Source: Pseudomonas sp. MN1F
Lineage (GTDB): Bacteria; Pseudomonadota; Gammaproteobacteria; Pseudomonadales; Pseudomonadaceae
Direction: 5' to 3'
Length of the DNA stretch: 64,000 nt
NCBI RefSeq assembly: GCF_009391885.1
Contig: NZ_VZII01000037.1
Span: 247,733-311,732 of the forward strand
Shown here: one piece after another, positions 51,807 through 59,687 of the stretch
How positions within the stretch are numbered: position 1 is the first letter of the stretch
Layout of the letters: every line of letters begins with the position of its first letter
Translations under genes and position numbers: made by a program
The notes under the pieces: generated by a model
Told to the model about the DNA's origin: nothing
Databases searched by the model: none
What the model saw: the letters and a program-made list of their open reading frames with translations, nothing else

Positions 51807-52127
51807 TTACCTGCACATGCGCTTGATCGCGCGCTCCGCCGCGGCCTGGAACACGCGACGCAGCGCTTCCAGCTGGTCTTGCGTGAGCGCCTTGGCACAG
51901 GTCAGGCCCTGCAGAAAACCGATCCCCCAGCCTTTGGTTTCAGCCAGTTCCTGACGGTTCTCGGCGTCAGCGATATCCCCCAGGTGCAAGGCAGCGGGAT
52001 GTTCGTAACGGTCTTCCAGTGCCAGTTTGCGCAGCTCCTCCAGAGCCACCTTGAACTCGGCAGCGGCAACATCGTCCAGGCCCAGGTGCTCGTACTGCAG
52101 CAGGCTCAGACGGTCGGTGGCGGTCAT
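51807..52127 (-). CDS. Small cytoplasmic protein of unknown function
   Basis: A 106-residue, mostly helical, acidic protein with one cysteine in SFxx-like GFLQGLTCAKALTQ and another at the C-terminus (KRMCR). No signal peptide or membrane segment. It reads as a genuine gene by codon use, and is divergent from the TetR gene across 265 bases, but no family was recognised. Confidence 0.6.
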   Translation of the reverse strand: MTATDRLSLLQYEHLGLDDVAAAEFKVALEELRKLALEDRYEHPAALHLGDIADAENRQELAETKGWGIGFLQGLTCAKALTQDQLEALRRVFQAAAERAIKRMCR

Positions 52128-52318
52128 CTTCGAATCTCCGTTTCACAGTAAAAGGAGCAGGTGCAAGGAAATCACCAGCCAGCCGCGACGCATCCGGGTG
52201 CCAGCGAAGGTGGTGTTGATTAACGTGCTGTATACCACAACTAGGGCCTCTCCCCCTAGCGGCGCGCGCCATCCGGGGGCAACGCAACGGCACCTTCCGT
52301 CGCCGGACCGTAGCGGCC

Positions 52319-52341
52319 ATTAAATTTAAATTGAATTTAAT
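52319..52341. promoter_or_regulatory. AT-rich dyad operator in front of the TetR gene
   Basis: ATTAAATT (52319-52326) and AATTTAAT (52334-52341) form a perfect 8-7-8 inverted repeat, 52 bases before the regulator start. The run of A/T stands out sharply from the surrounding high-GC sequence and has the size of a TetR dimer site. Confidence 0.6.
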
Positions 52342-52392
52342 TTTTAACGGGGTCACGCTGCCGACATCGCACCGATCCGAGAGCACCGCATC

Positions 52393-53055
52393 ATGGCCAC
52401 CACACCGCGCGAACCGCGCAAGGACGGCGAAGCCACCCGCACGCGCATCCTCCAGGCCGCCGGCGAACTGTTCGCCGCCGTGGGTTATGCAGAAGCCAGC
52501 AACAAAGCCGTCGCCGCCAAGGCCGAGGTCGACCTGGCCTCGATCAACTACCACTTCGGTAGCCGCAATGGCCTGTACCTGGCCGTGCTCGATGAAGCAC
52601 GGCGGCGCTTTCTGGACATCAGCGACCTGCAGCGGATCGCCCTGGGCGAACAGCCGGCGCAAGAGAAATTGCGGGCACTGGTCGAACTGGTGGTGCGCAA
52701 GGCTACGCAGCGCCGCGACAACTGGCACCTGCGCGTGCTTGCTGCGGAAATTCTCGCACCCAGCCCCCATGGCCAGGCACATATGCAGGCCGAAGCGCCG
52801 CTCAGGCTGTCGCTGCTAAAGGGCTTGTTCAGCGAAATCACCGCCATCCCCCCAAGCGACCCCGCGCTGACCCGCTGCATCCTCTGTGTCACCGCCCCCT
52901 GGGCGATGCTGCTGATCGGCCCGCGCGGGTCCACCGGAACCCTGCACGAAATCCTCGGCATGCCGGCCGAAGACGTGTCTGCCCAACTGTTCGGCTTCGC
53001 CCTGGCCGGCCTGCAGGAAGCCGGCCGCCAGCACGCCCGGAACAAAGGCTGCTGA
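52393..53055 (+). CDS. TetR-family regulator (CecR/DUF1956 type)
   Basis: A 220-residue regulator: TetR helix-turn-helix at about 15-62 (TRTRILQAAGELFAAVGYAEASNKAVAAKAEVDLASINYHFGSRNGLY) and a C-terminal DUF1956-like ligand domain (LRVLAAEILAPSPHG, LTRCILCVTAPWAMLLIG). CecR-type regulators control efflux pumps for antibiotics and organic compounds. It lies six bases before the efflux gene on the same strand and likely represses both through the dyad at 52319-52341. Confidence 0.88.
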   Translation: MATTPREPRKDGEATRTRILQAAGELFAAVGYAEASNKAVAAKAEVDLASINYHFGSRNGLYLAVLDEARRRFLDISDLQRIALGEQPAQEKLRALVELVVRKATQRRDNWHLRVLAAEILAPSPHGQAHMQAEAPLRLSLLKGLFSEITAIPPSDPALTRCILCVTAPWAMLLIGPRGSTGTLHEILGMPAEDVSAQLFGFALAGLQEAGRQHARNKGC

Positions 53056-53061
53056 CCGCAC

Positions 53062-54618
53062 ATGGACGCTCAATCGCACTCACCGGCTCAAGGCAACCGC
53101 ATGCAACCTACCGCTGCTGACGCGCCCTCCTGCGCACAGGTCGAACCACGCACCCAGGCCTCCATCCCGCTGTTGCTCGGCGCCCTGATGCTGGTGATGT
53201 TCCTCGCGGCACTGGACCAGACCATCGTCTCCACCGCGCTGCCGACCATCGTCAGCGACCTTGGCGGGCTGCGCTGGCTGTCCTGGGTGGTCACCGCCTA
53301 TTTGCTGGCCTCAACCGTGGTCGTGCCGCTGTATGGCAAGTTTGGCGACCTCTACGGCCGCAAGCGCGTCCTGCAGATCGCCATTGCCTTGTTCCTGCTC
53401 GGCTCGGCACTGTGCGGGCTGGCCCAGGACATGACCCAGCTGATCCTGTTCCGCACGCTGCAGGGCCTGGGCGGTGGTGGCCTGATGGTGGTGGCCATGG
53501 CGGCCATCGGCGACGTCATTCCGCCCGCCGAACGCGGCCGCTACCAAGGCCTGTTCGGCGGTGTGTTTGGCCTGGCCACCGTGGTTGGCCCGCTGATTGG
53601 CGGGTTCCTGGTCGAACACCTGTCATGGCACTGGATTTTCTTCATCAACCTGCCGCTGGGCCTGCTGGCCGTCGTGGTGATCGGCAGCGTGTTCCGCCCG
53701 CACGTGGCCCCGGTCAAGCATGTGGTCGACTACATTGGCGCGTTCTTCCTCACCATCACCCTGGGTGCGCTGGTGCTGATCACCAGCCTGGGCGGCAGCT
53801 TGCTGCCCTGGGCCTCGCTGGATGTGCTGTGCCTGGCGCTGTTCGCCGTCATCGGCCTGGTCGGTTTCGTGTTCGAACAACGCCGCGCGGTGGAACCGAT
53901 CATGCCACTGCACCTGTTCCGCCACCGCACCTTCGTGCTGGCTGGGTTGATCGGGCTGATCGTCGGTGTGTCGCTGTTCGGTTCGGTGACGTTCCTGCCG
54001 CTGTACATGCAGGTGGTGAAAGACGCCTCGCCCACCAGCGCCGGCCTGCAGATGCTGCCGTTGATGGGGGGGTTGCTGGTGGTGTCGGCGATTACCGGGC
54101 GGCTGATCAGCCGCTGGGGGCGCTACCGGGTGTTCCCGATTGTCGGCACGCTGCTGCAGGTGGTCGCCCTGGGGCTGCTCAGCCGCCTGGAACTGGACAC
54201 ACCGATGTGGCGGATGAACCTGTACATGGGGCTGCTGGGGGCAGGCCTGGGCATGGTGATGCAGGTACTGATCCTGGCGGTGCAGAACAGTGTCGAGCGG
54301 CGGCTCATGGGTGTGGCGACGTCAGGGGCGACGCTGTTCCGGTCGATTGGCGGTTCGGTGGGGGTTTCGGTGTTCGGCGCGTTGTTTTCCCATGCCCTGC
54401 TCGATGGCCTGCCGAGTGATTTCGCAGCCAGCAGTGGCGGTGCCGCGAGCCTTTCGCCGACGGCGGTACATGCCTTGGCGGCGCCTCAGCAGCAGGCCTA
54501 TCTGCAAGCGTTCTCCGGGGCCATGCATGGGGTGTTCCTGCTGGCGGCGGTGATTACCTGTGTGGCCTTTGCCTTGTCTTGGCTGTTGCGAGAGGTGCCA
54601 TTGCGTACTGCCCATTGA
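53062..54618 (+). CDS. DHA2-family (EmrB/QacA) multidrug efflux transporter
   Basis: A 518-residue major facilitator with fourteen predicted helices. LDQTIVSTALPTIVSDLGG, the motif C region GPLIGGFLVEHLSWHWIFFINLPLGLLAVVVI and GRLISRWGRYRVFPIVGTLLQ are DHA2 hallmarks. No EmrA-type adaptor is present, so it probably works alone in the inner membrane. The ATG at 53062 sits right behind the TetR stop; an in-frame ATG at 53101 with AAGG upstream is a credible alternative. Cotranscribed with its TetR regulator. Confidence 0.9.
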   Translation: MDAQSHSPAQGNRMQPTAADAPSCAQVEPRTQASIPLLLGALMLVMFLAALDQTIVSTALPTIVSDLGGLRWLSWVVTAYLLASTVVVPLYGKFGDLYGRKRVLQIAIALFLLGSALCGLAQDMTQLILFRTLQGLGGGGLMVVAMAAIGDVIPPAERGRYQGLFGGVFGLATVVGPLIGGFLVEHLSWHWIFFINLPLGLLAVVVIGSVFRPHVAPVKHVVDYIGAFFLTITLGALVLITSLGGSLLPWASLDVLCLALFAVIGLVGFVFEQRRAVEPIMPLHLFRHRTFVLAGLIGLIVGVSLFGSVTFLPLYMQVVKDASPTSAGLQMLPLMGGLLVVSAITGRLISRWGRYRVFPIVGTLLQVVALGLLSRLELDTPMWRMNLYMGLLGAGLGMVMQVLILAVQNSVERRLMGVATSGATLFRSIGGSVGVSVFGALFSHALLDGLPSDFAASSGGAASLSPTAVHALAAPQQQAYLQAFSGAMHGVFLLAAVITCVAFALSWLLREVPLRTAH

Positions 54619-54629
54619 GCCTTGCACTG

Positions 54630-54676
54630 CCTGTACCGCCCTCTCCACGGGTTTACCCGCGAGAGGCCAGTACAGG
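54630..54676. repeat. P. putida-type REP palindrome
   Basis: An imperfect inverted repeat running from CCTGTAC to GTACAGG with the core CGGGTttACCCG and CCTCTC/GAGAGG arms. The CGGGTTTACCCGC core and flanks match the REP at 30015-30062. It sits between the convergent efflux and hydro-lyase genes. Confidence 0.8.
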
Positions 54677-54682
54677 TGAGAC

Positions 54683-55303
54683 TTATTTGATGAACCGCAC
54701 CTGGCTGTTGATCTTCTCGATCACCGCGCCCTTGCGCTCATTGAAACGGGCCTTGTTCTGCTCGAACAGGTTATTGCCCTTGGTGTCGATGGAGATGATC
54801 AGCGGCCCGAACTCGCGCACGCGGTTCACCCACAGGGTTTCTGGCATGCCCAGGTCCTGCCATTCGGCGCGTTCGATCTCTTCGACCTGAGTGGCCGCCA
54901 GTACCGCGCAGCCGCCAGGGAACACAGCATGCACGGCCTTGTTCTCCAGGCAGCCGGTGGTGGTCTCCGGCCCCATGCCGCCCTTGCCGACGATCAGCTT
55001 CACACCGGTCTGTTCGATGAACTGCTTCTCGAACTTCTCCATGCGCATGCTGGTGGTCGGGCCGATCGAAACCATTTCAAAGCTGCCGTCTTCCTTCTTC
55101 TTGACGATAGGGCCTGCGTGGAAAATCGCGCCGCCACGCAGATCAACCGGCAGCTCGCGCCCCAGCTCGATGAGCCGGCGGTGAGCCACGTCACGACAGG
55201 TCACCAGCTGGCCGGTGAGGTAGACCACATCGCCGACATTGAGGCCGGCCAGGTCGTCATCGCTGATGGGGGTGCTGATGATCTTTTTCACTGGACTGTT
55301 CAC
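54683..55303 (-). CDS. Class I fumarase/tartrate dehydratase beta subunit
   Basis: A 206-residue protein matching the C-terminal (beta) domain of class I fumarases and TtdB: DVVYLTGQLVTCRDVAHRRLIELGRELPVDLRGGAIFHAGPIV, SIGPTTSMRMEKFE, IVGKGGMG and FPGGCAVLAA. It pairs with the alpha subunit to make an oxygen-sensitive [4Fe-4S] hydro-lyase. Its start overlaps the alpha-subunit stop by four bases. Whether the substrate is L-tartrate, fumarate/malate or a methylated analogue cannot be settled from sequence. Confidence 0.85.
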   Translation of the reverse strand: MNSPVKKIISTPISDDDLAGLNVGDVVYLTGQLVTCRDVAHRRLIELGRELPVDLRGGAIFHAGPIVKKKEDGSFEMVSIGPTTSMRMEKFEKQFIEQTGVKLIVGKGGMGPETTTGCLENKAVHAVFPGGCAVLAATQVEEIERAEWQDLGMPETLWVNRVREFGPLIISIDTKGNNLFEQNKARFNERKGAVIEKINSQVRFIK

Positions 55304-56208
55304 AGGATCACGCCTTCATGGGAGAGGATGTCATAGGTCAGGTCGGCATTGATGCGGATCTTGCCGCGACGGTGTGCCCAGCAGCCGGTCGATACGGCAA
55401 CACCAATGGTCGAAGGGTGGCGCGCCGAGGACTCGATGTTCACGCCCATCACGCTGCTGTTGCCGGTCAGCCCCTGCGGGCCGATGCCGATTTCGTTCAG
55501 GCCCTCCTCCAGCAGCTTTTCCATCATCGCCGCGCTTTCATTGGGGTGGCTGGAGTCCACTTCACGCAGGATGGCCTTTTTCGACAGGCGTGCCGCTGTC
55601 TCCACCGAGGTCGATACCCCTACCCCCACCAGCAGCGGCGGGCAGGCGTTGACGCCGCGGGAGGTGATGACATCGAAGACGAACTCGGTCACGCCCTCGT
55701 AGCCCTGCCCAGGCATCAGCACCTTGGCCGAGCCCGGCAAGGTGCAGCCGCCACCGGCCATGTACACGTCGACGATGGCGTAGTCGGCATCGGGGATGAT
55801 TTCCCAGTCCAGCCACGGGATCTTCGAGCCGGTATTGGTGCCGGTGTTCTTCTCGATGAAGGTTTCCACCGCGTTGTGGCGCAACGGCCCATGGACGGTG
55901 GCTTCCTGGGTGGCGTTTTCGAGGATGCCTTCCATCTCACCCAGCAGCGGGAAGCGCGCGCCGGCCGAGATGAAATACTGGATCACCCCGGTGTCCTGGC
56001 AGCTGGGGCGGTTCAGCTTGTCGGCATAGTCCTGGTTGTCGGCCATCGAGTCGTAGACGGCGATGGCCAGCGGGTTGGTTTCCGCCGCACGCAGCTTGGC
56101 TGTCTTTGCCTTTACATCCTTGGGCAGGCGCTTGCCGATATAGGCGGTGAACTTGGCCAAGGTGTCGGTCAGCGATGACACGGCATTTTCTTTTTCTACG
56201 CTATCCAC
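55300..56208 (-). CDS. Class I fumarase/tartrate dehydratase alpha subunit
   Basis: A 302-residue catalytic subunit with the Fe-S cysteine motifs NRPSCQDTGVIQYF, GGGCTLPGSAKVLMPGQG and GVNACPPLLVGVG, as in TtdA and the N-terminal half of class I fumarases. The start is GTG at 56208 with AGGAGATAACC upstream; that ribosome site overlaps the dctA stop region, suggesting coupling. It is encoded ten bases after dctA, so uptake of the dicarboxylate and its dehydration or hydration are linked. Confidence 0.87.
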   Translation of the reverse strand: MDSVEKENAVSSLTDTLAKFTAYIGKRLPKDVKAKTAKLRAAETNPLAIAVYDSMADNQDYADKLNRPSCQDTGVIQYFISAGARFPLLGEMEGILENATQEATVHGPLRHNAVETFIEKNTGTNTGSKIPWLDWEIIPDADYAIVDVYMAGGGCTLPGSAKVLMPGQGYEGVTEFVFDVITSRGVNACPPLLVGVGVSTSVETAARLSKKAILREVDSSHPNESAAMMEKLLEEGLNEIGIGPQGLTGNSSVMGVNIESSARHPSTIGVAVSTGCWAHRRGKIRINADLTYDILSHEGVIL

Positions 56209-56218
56209 GGTTATCTCC

Positions 56219-57565
56219 TCAGTGCATCACAAGGCTTTTTTTATCGGTTGGGGTGGCCGCTTCTGCGGCGGGGGTGGCGCTGGTTGGCGGTTCGGGCTGC
56301 GCCACGGCCTGGCCGTCGAGCACCTGGTTCATCCGTGCACTGTCCAGGGCGCCGACCCACTTGGCGATGGCCATGGTGCCCACGGCATTGCCGATGGTGT
56401 TGGTGATGGCGCGGGCTTCGGACATGAAGCGGTCGACACCGAGCAGCAGGACCATGCCGGCCACCGGAATGTTGTCCATGGTCGCCAGGGTCGCGGCCAG
56501 GGTGATGAAGCCCGAGCCGGTCACCCCCGCCGAGCCCTTGGAAGTGAGCAGCAGCACGCCGAGCACGATCAACTGGTCCATCAGCGTCAGCGGGGTGTTG
56601 GTGGCCTGGGCGATAAAGATCGCCGCCATGGTGTAGTAGATGCACTGGCCATCGGGGTTGAAGGTCAGGCCCGACGGGATCACCAGGCCGACCACCGGCT
56701 TGGACACGCCAACCTTCTCCAGCTTGTTCATCAGCTGTGGCACCACCGACTCCGAGGAGCTGGTGCCCAGTACGGTGAACAGCTCTTCGCGCAGGTACTT
56801 GAGGAACTTCCACAGGCTGAAACCCGACATCCGCGCAATGCTGCCCAGCACCAGCACCACGAACAGGAAGCAGGTCAGGTACATGGTCGCCATCAGCTTG
56901 CCCAGCGACACGATCGAACCCAGGCCGTACTTGCCGACGGTGAAAGCCATCGCACCACAGGCCGCCAGCGGCGCAACCCGCATCACCATGCCAACGATGT
57001 AGAACATGCCGTGGGAAAACGCTTCCAGCACATCCACCACCGGCTTGCCGCGCGCGCCGAGGTTGGCCAGGGCGATACCGAGCAGGGTCGAGAACAACAG
57101 GATCGGCAGGATCTCGTTCTTGGCGAAGGCATCCGTGACGCTGGCCGGGATCAGGTGCAACAGGAAATCGGTGAAACCACCGGAACCACTGGCTGCCGCG
57201 GCGGTGTAAGTGGAAATGGCCTGGGTATCGAGGGTGGCCGGGTCGACATCCATGCCCTGCCCTGGCTGCACCAGGTTGACCACGATCAGGCCGAGCACCA
57301 GGGCGAAGGTCGACAGCACCTCGAAATAGATCAGCGCCCGGGCACCGACCCGGCCCAGCTCCTTCATGTTTTCCATCTTGGCGATGCCCAGCACCACCGT
57401 GGCGAAGATGATCGGGGCGAAGACCATCTTGATCAGCTTGATGAAAGCGTCACCGAGCGGCTTCATGTCGGTACCGACCTGCGGCCAGAACACCCCCAGC
57501 ACAATGCCCAGGGCCACGCCTATCAACACTTGTACGTACAGCTTGCCTATCAGTCGCTTGGCCAT
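56219..57565 (-). CDS. dctA: C4-dicarboxylate:cation symporter (DctA family)
   Basis: A 448-residue member of the dicarboxylate/amino acid:cation symporter family. KRLIGKLYVQVLIGVALGIVLGVFWPQVG opens the protein; the re-entrant serine loop SSSESVVPQLMNKLEKVG and the substrate-binding region GYSFNPDG-like SGLTFNPDGQCIYYTMAAIFIAQATN, plus GSAGVTGSGFITLAATL, are typical DctA. The start at 57565 (GGAG nearby) removes a 52-codon Pro/His-rich extension. It heads an operon with the two hydro-lyase subunits, so tartrate, malate or fumarate is a likely substrate. It may be a second DctA in the genome. Confidence 0.9.
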   Translation of the reverse strand: MAKRLIGKLYVQVLIGVALGIVLGVFWPQVGTDMKPLGDAFIKLIKMVFAPIIFATVVLGIAKMENMKELGRVGARALIYFEVLSTFALVLGLIVVNLVQPGQGMDVDPATLDTQAISTYTAAAASGSGGFTDFLLHLIPASVTDAFAKNEILPILLFSTLLGIALANLGARGKPVVDVLEAFSHGMFYIVGMVMRVAPLAACGAMAFTVGKYGLGSIVSLGKLMATMYLTCFLFVVLVLGSIARMSGFSLWKFLKYLREELFTVLGTSSSESVVPQLMNKLEKVGVSKPVVGLVIPSGLTFNPDGQCIYYTMAAIFIAQATNTPLTLMDQLIVLGVLLLTSKGSAGVTGSGFITLAATLATMDNIPVAGMVLLLGVDRFMSEARAITNTIGNAVGTMAIAKWVGALDSARMNQVLDGQAVAQPEPPTSATPAAEAATPTDKKSLVMH

Positions 57566-57722
57566 TGCCGTCTCCGAATTATTGTTGTGAGTCGGATGAA
57601 TGTGGCGGCTGGGCCAGCTGATGCGTACAGGCAGAACGCGCTTGGGCCCAGATTGCGTGTGGTTATCACGTGGGCTAAAGGTAAGGGCTTTTCCTGGCGG
57701 CAGTAATACAATCAAATTCACG

Positions 57723-57749
57723 TTATTGTTTACTGCAAGTTAACAATAA
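57723..57749. promoter_or_regulatory. 27-bp dyad upstream of dctA
   Basis: TTATTGTT (57723-57730) and AACAATAA (57742-57749) form a perfect inverted repeat around an 11-base centre that is itself partly symmetric. The GTT-N11-AAC arrangement contains the T-N11-A pattern of LysR sites. It lies about 160 bases upstream of dctA and 98 bases upstream of the divergent glycine-zipper gene. Confidence 0.55.
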
Positions 57750-57846
57750 TGCCCTCTGCCACAGACCTGGACGGCAGGCGCCCACCGCCAGGTACCGCAG
57801 CCCAGCTATTCTGTGAGATGCAATTCCCATCCGCTGGAGGTGTGCG

Positions 57847-58323
57847 ATGCGTGCGTTCACGTGGAGTTACCTGCTGATGCTGCTGTGCGCAGCGTCTGCA
57901 GCCCAGGCCCAGTCGGTGGTGCCGCTCAAGGGCCAGAGCAGCCAGCAGATGCAGCTGGACATCAATGACTGCAACACCGTGGCGACCAACGCTGCCAACA
58001 GCACCAGCAGCAGTTCTTCTGGCAGCCATGTCGGCGGCAGGGTCAAGGGCGCGGCGGCCGGTGCCGCAGCCGGTGCGGTTGGCGCCCAGGTGCGAGGCAA
58101 CCAGCATGAAGAGGTGTATGACCGGGCCGGCGACAATGCCAAAGAGCAATACCGGCAGAACCGTGCGGGCCAAGGGGCCGCCGCCGGTGCGGCGGTAGGT
58201 GCCTCGCGGCAACGCCAGGAGCGCCGCGAAGACCGGCGCAACCAGGGCGAAGCGCAAAGCTCGGCGCATGCCAGTGCCTACAGCGGGTGCCTGCAGGGGC
58301 GTGGCTACCAGGTCAACCCTTGA
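57847..58323 (+). CDS. Glycine-zipper secreted/envelope protein
   Basis: A 158-residue protein with a signal peptide (cut after AAQA). The central GRVKGAAAGAAAGAVGAQVRGNQ and a second RAGQGAAAGAAVGASRQRQERREDRR are glycine-zipper segments that can insert in or span membranes. Two cysteines flank them (NDCNTVA and SGCLQGRGY). Related Pseudomonas proteins are of unknown function. Its last 11 bases overlap the cupin gene on the other strand. Confidence 0.75.
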   Translation: MRAFTWSYLLMLLCAASAAQAQSVVPLKGQSSQQMQLDINDCNTVATNAANSTSSSSSGSHVGGRVKGAAAGAAAGAVGAQVRGNQHEEVYDRAGDNAKEQYRQNRAGQGAAAGAAVGASRQRQERREDRRNQGEAQSSAHASAYSGCLQGRGYQVNP

Positions 58324-58654
58324 CGATGTCGACCGAGATTTCCACCGCCGTCACCGTGCCGCGATTTTCCAGCCAGTGCGTGGTGTTGTGGTCTTCAGGC
58401 CAGCCGACACCCGGGCCGTAGTCGGTGGCCTGGCCATTGCGGTGGTCGGTGATGGTGCCTTGCAGGATGAACACCGTGCCGGGCCGGTCCTTGTGATCAT
58501 GGACTGGCCCGAACACGCCGCCCGGGGCGATGGTCACTTTGCGCATGCGCAACTGGCGGCCTGCCATGCCCTCGATTTCCGGCCCCAGATCGACCGCTGC
58601 CAGTAACTCCACCGTCACGCCACGGGTTTCGGGTGCTGCTTGTTCGTTGTTCAT
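58313..58654 (-). CDS. Small cupin-domain protein
   Basis: A 113-residue single cupin: APGGVFGPVHDHKDRPGTVFILQGTITDH is the first metal-binding cupin motif (His pair plus Glu-like positions) and GWPEDHNTTHWLENRGTVTAVEISVDI the second. It lacks an enzymatic signature that would define a reaction. It overlaps the amidohydrolase gene by four bases, so the two are probably made together. The start at 58654 removes a long non-coding-like extension. Confidence 0.8.
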   Translation of the reverse strand: MNNEQAAPETRGVTVELLAAVDLGPEIEGMAGRQLRMRKVTIAPGGVFGPVHDHKDRPGTVFILQGTITDHRNGQATDYGPGVGWPEDHNTTHWLENRGTVTAVEISVDIVKG

Positions 58655-59541
58655 GGGGGTGCGCTCAGCGGGCTGTCTTCTATCAGTGAAGCGCGCTTTG
58701 CTGGTGTTTGCCTGGCGGCAAAACCAAACAGGCGCTGCGGGGTATCCCACATGACCTTGCGCCGCAGGCGGGCGTCCGGCATCAGGCGTTCGGCCAGCTT
58801 CAGCAGCGGGCCGTAGTCGACCCGTGCCTGCTGGCGGATAAACGGCCAGTCCGAGCCCCACACGCAGGCATCCGGGCCGAACGCATCGAGCAGCACCCGG
58901 ACGTAGGCGTGGCTTTGCTCATACAAGCCATCGGCATCGGCGAACTTCTGCATGCCAGACAGCTTCACGCAGGCCCGCCCACTGCGGGCCAGCTGCAACA
59001 GCGACTGGAAGCCGGCCTGCTGGAGGCCGGCGGCGGCATCCGGGCGACCGCAGTGGTCGATCAACAGGCGCGCCGAGCTGTGTTCAAGCAACCACTGCAG
59101 CTCCAGCAGTTGGTCTTCGCAGACCTGCACCTGGGCGAACATGCCCAGTTCGGCGAGCTTGCCGAACAGCGGCGCGGCATCGCGCATGCTCGGCACGCCG
59201 TACAGCGCCGGGTTGAAGGCCACACCGACCACGCCCTGCTCGCGCAGCGCGGCCAGCGCATCAAGGCTGATCTGCCGCTCGACCACCGCAATCCCCTTGA
59301 AGCGCCCCTGGCCCGTCGCCAGTGCGTGCAGCAGCAGGCCATTGTCGGTGTGGTAGCCACTGTTCGGCCCCACCAGCAAGGCATGGCGCACGCCATAGGC
59401 GTCCATCACCTGGTTGAACTGGGCCAGGGTGGCGACCTCCTGGCCGGAGGGCGCATAAGGGGCGTTTGGGTGGTAAGCGAAACGTGCGGGGTCAAACAAA
59501 TGGTTATGGCAGTCGATCTTGGGTTCGTCGTAGATGTTCAA
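58651..59541 (-). CDS. Amidohydrolase-2 family metal-dependent hydrolase
   Basis: A 296-residue TIM-barrel protein of the amidohydrolase-2 (gamma-resorcylate decarboxylase/lactonase-like) family. The metal-binding DCHNHLFDP is at residues 10-18, LIDHCGRP carries the second His, and VWGSDWPFIRQQ the catalytic Asp. The start is TTG at 59541, chosen because AAGGA is seven bases upstream and the extra 34 codons before it look non-coding. Members act as lactonases or decarboxylases on aromatic or sugar-lactone substrates. Operon with the cupin gene; divergent from a LysR gene that probably regulates both. Confidence 0.82.
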   Translation of the reverse strand: MNIYDEPKIDCHNHLFDPARFAYHPNAPYAPSGQEVATLAQFNQVMDAYGVRHALLVGPNSGYHTDNGLLLHALATGQGRFKGIAVVERQISLDALAALREQGVVGVAFNPALYGVPSMRDAAPLFGKLAELGMFAQVQVCEDQLLELQWLLEHSSARLLIDHCGRPDAAAGLQQAGFQSLLQLARSGRACVKLSGMQKFADADGLYEQSHAYVRVLLDAFGPDACVWGSDWPFIRQQARVDYGPLLKLAERLMPDARLRRKVMWDTPQRLFGFAARQTPAKRASLIEDSPLSAPP

Positions 59542-59687
59542 GCGCGGTTCCTTCAAGCGCCACTGCGCTTGCCTGCAGATCTTGTTATTGTTCGCCGCCT
59601 GGGCGACTTGCCTGGGCTCACGATACTGCGGGCGATTGCACAACGCTCATACACAGATGGCGAAGACCATAACCGAAGGTAATAGGC

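Noticed and set aside
57566..57721. N-terminal extension of dctA by 52 codons
   Set aside because: It is unlike any DctA N-terminus, and the GGAG-preceded ATG at 57565 gives the normal length.
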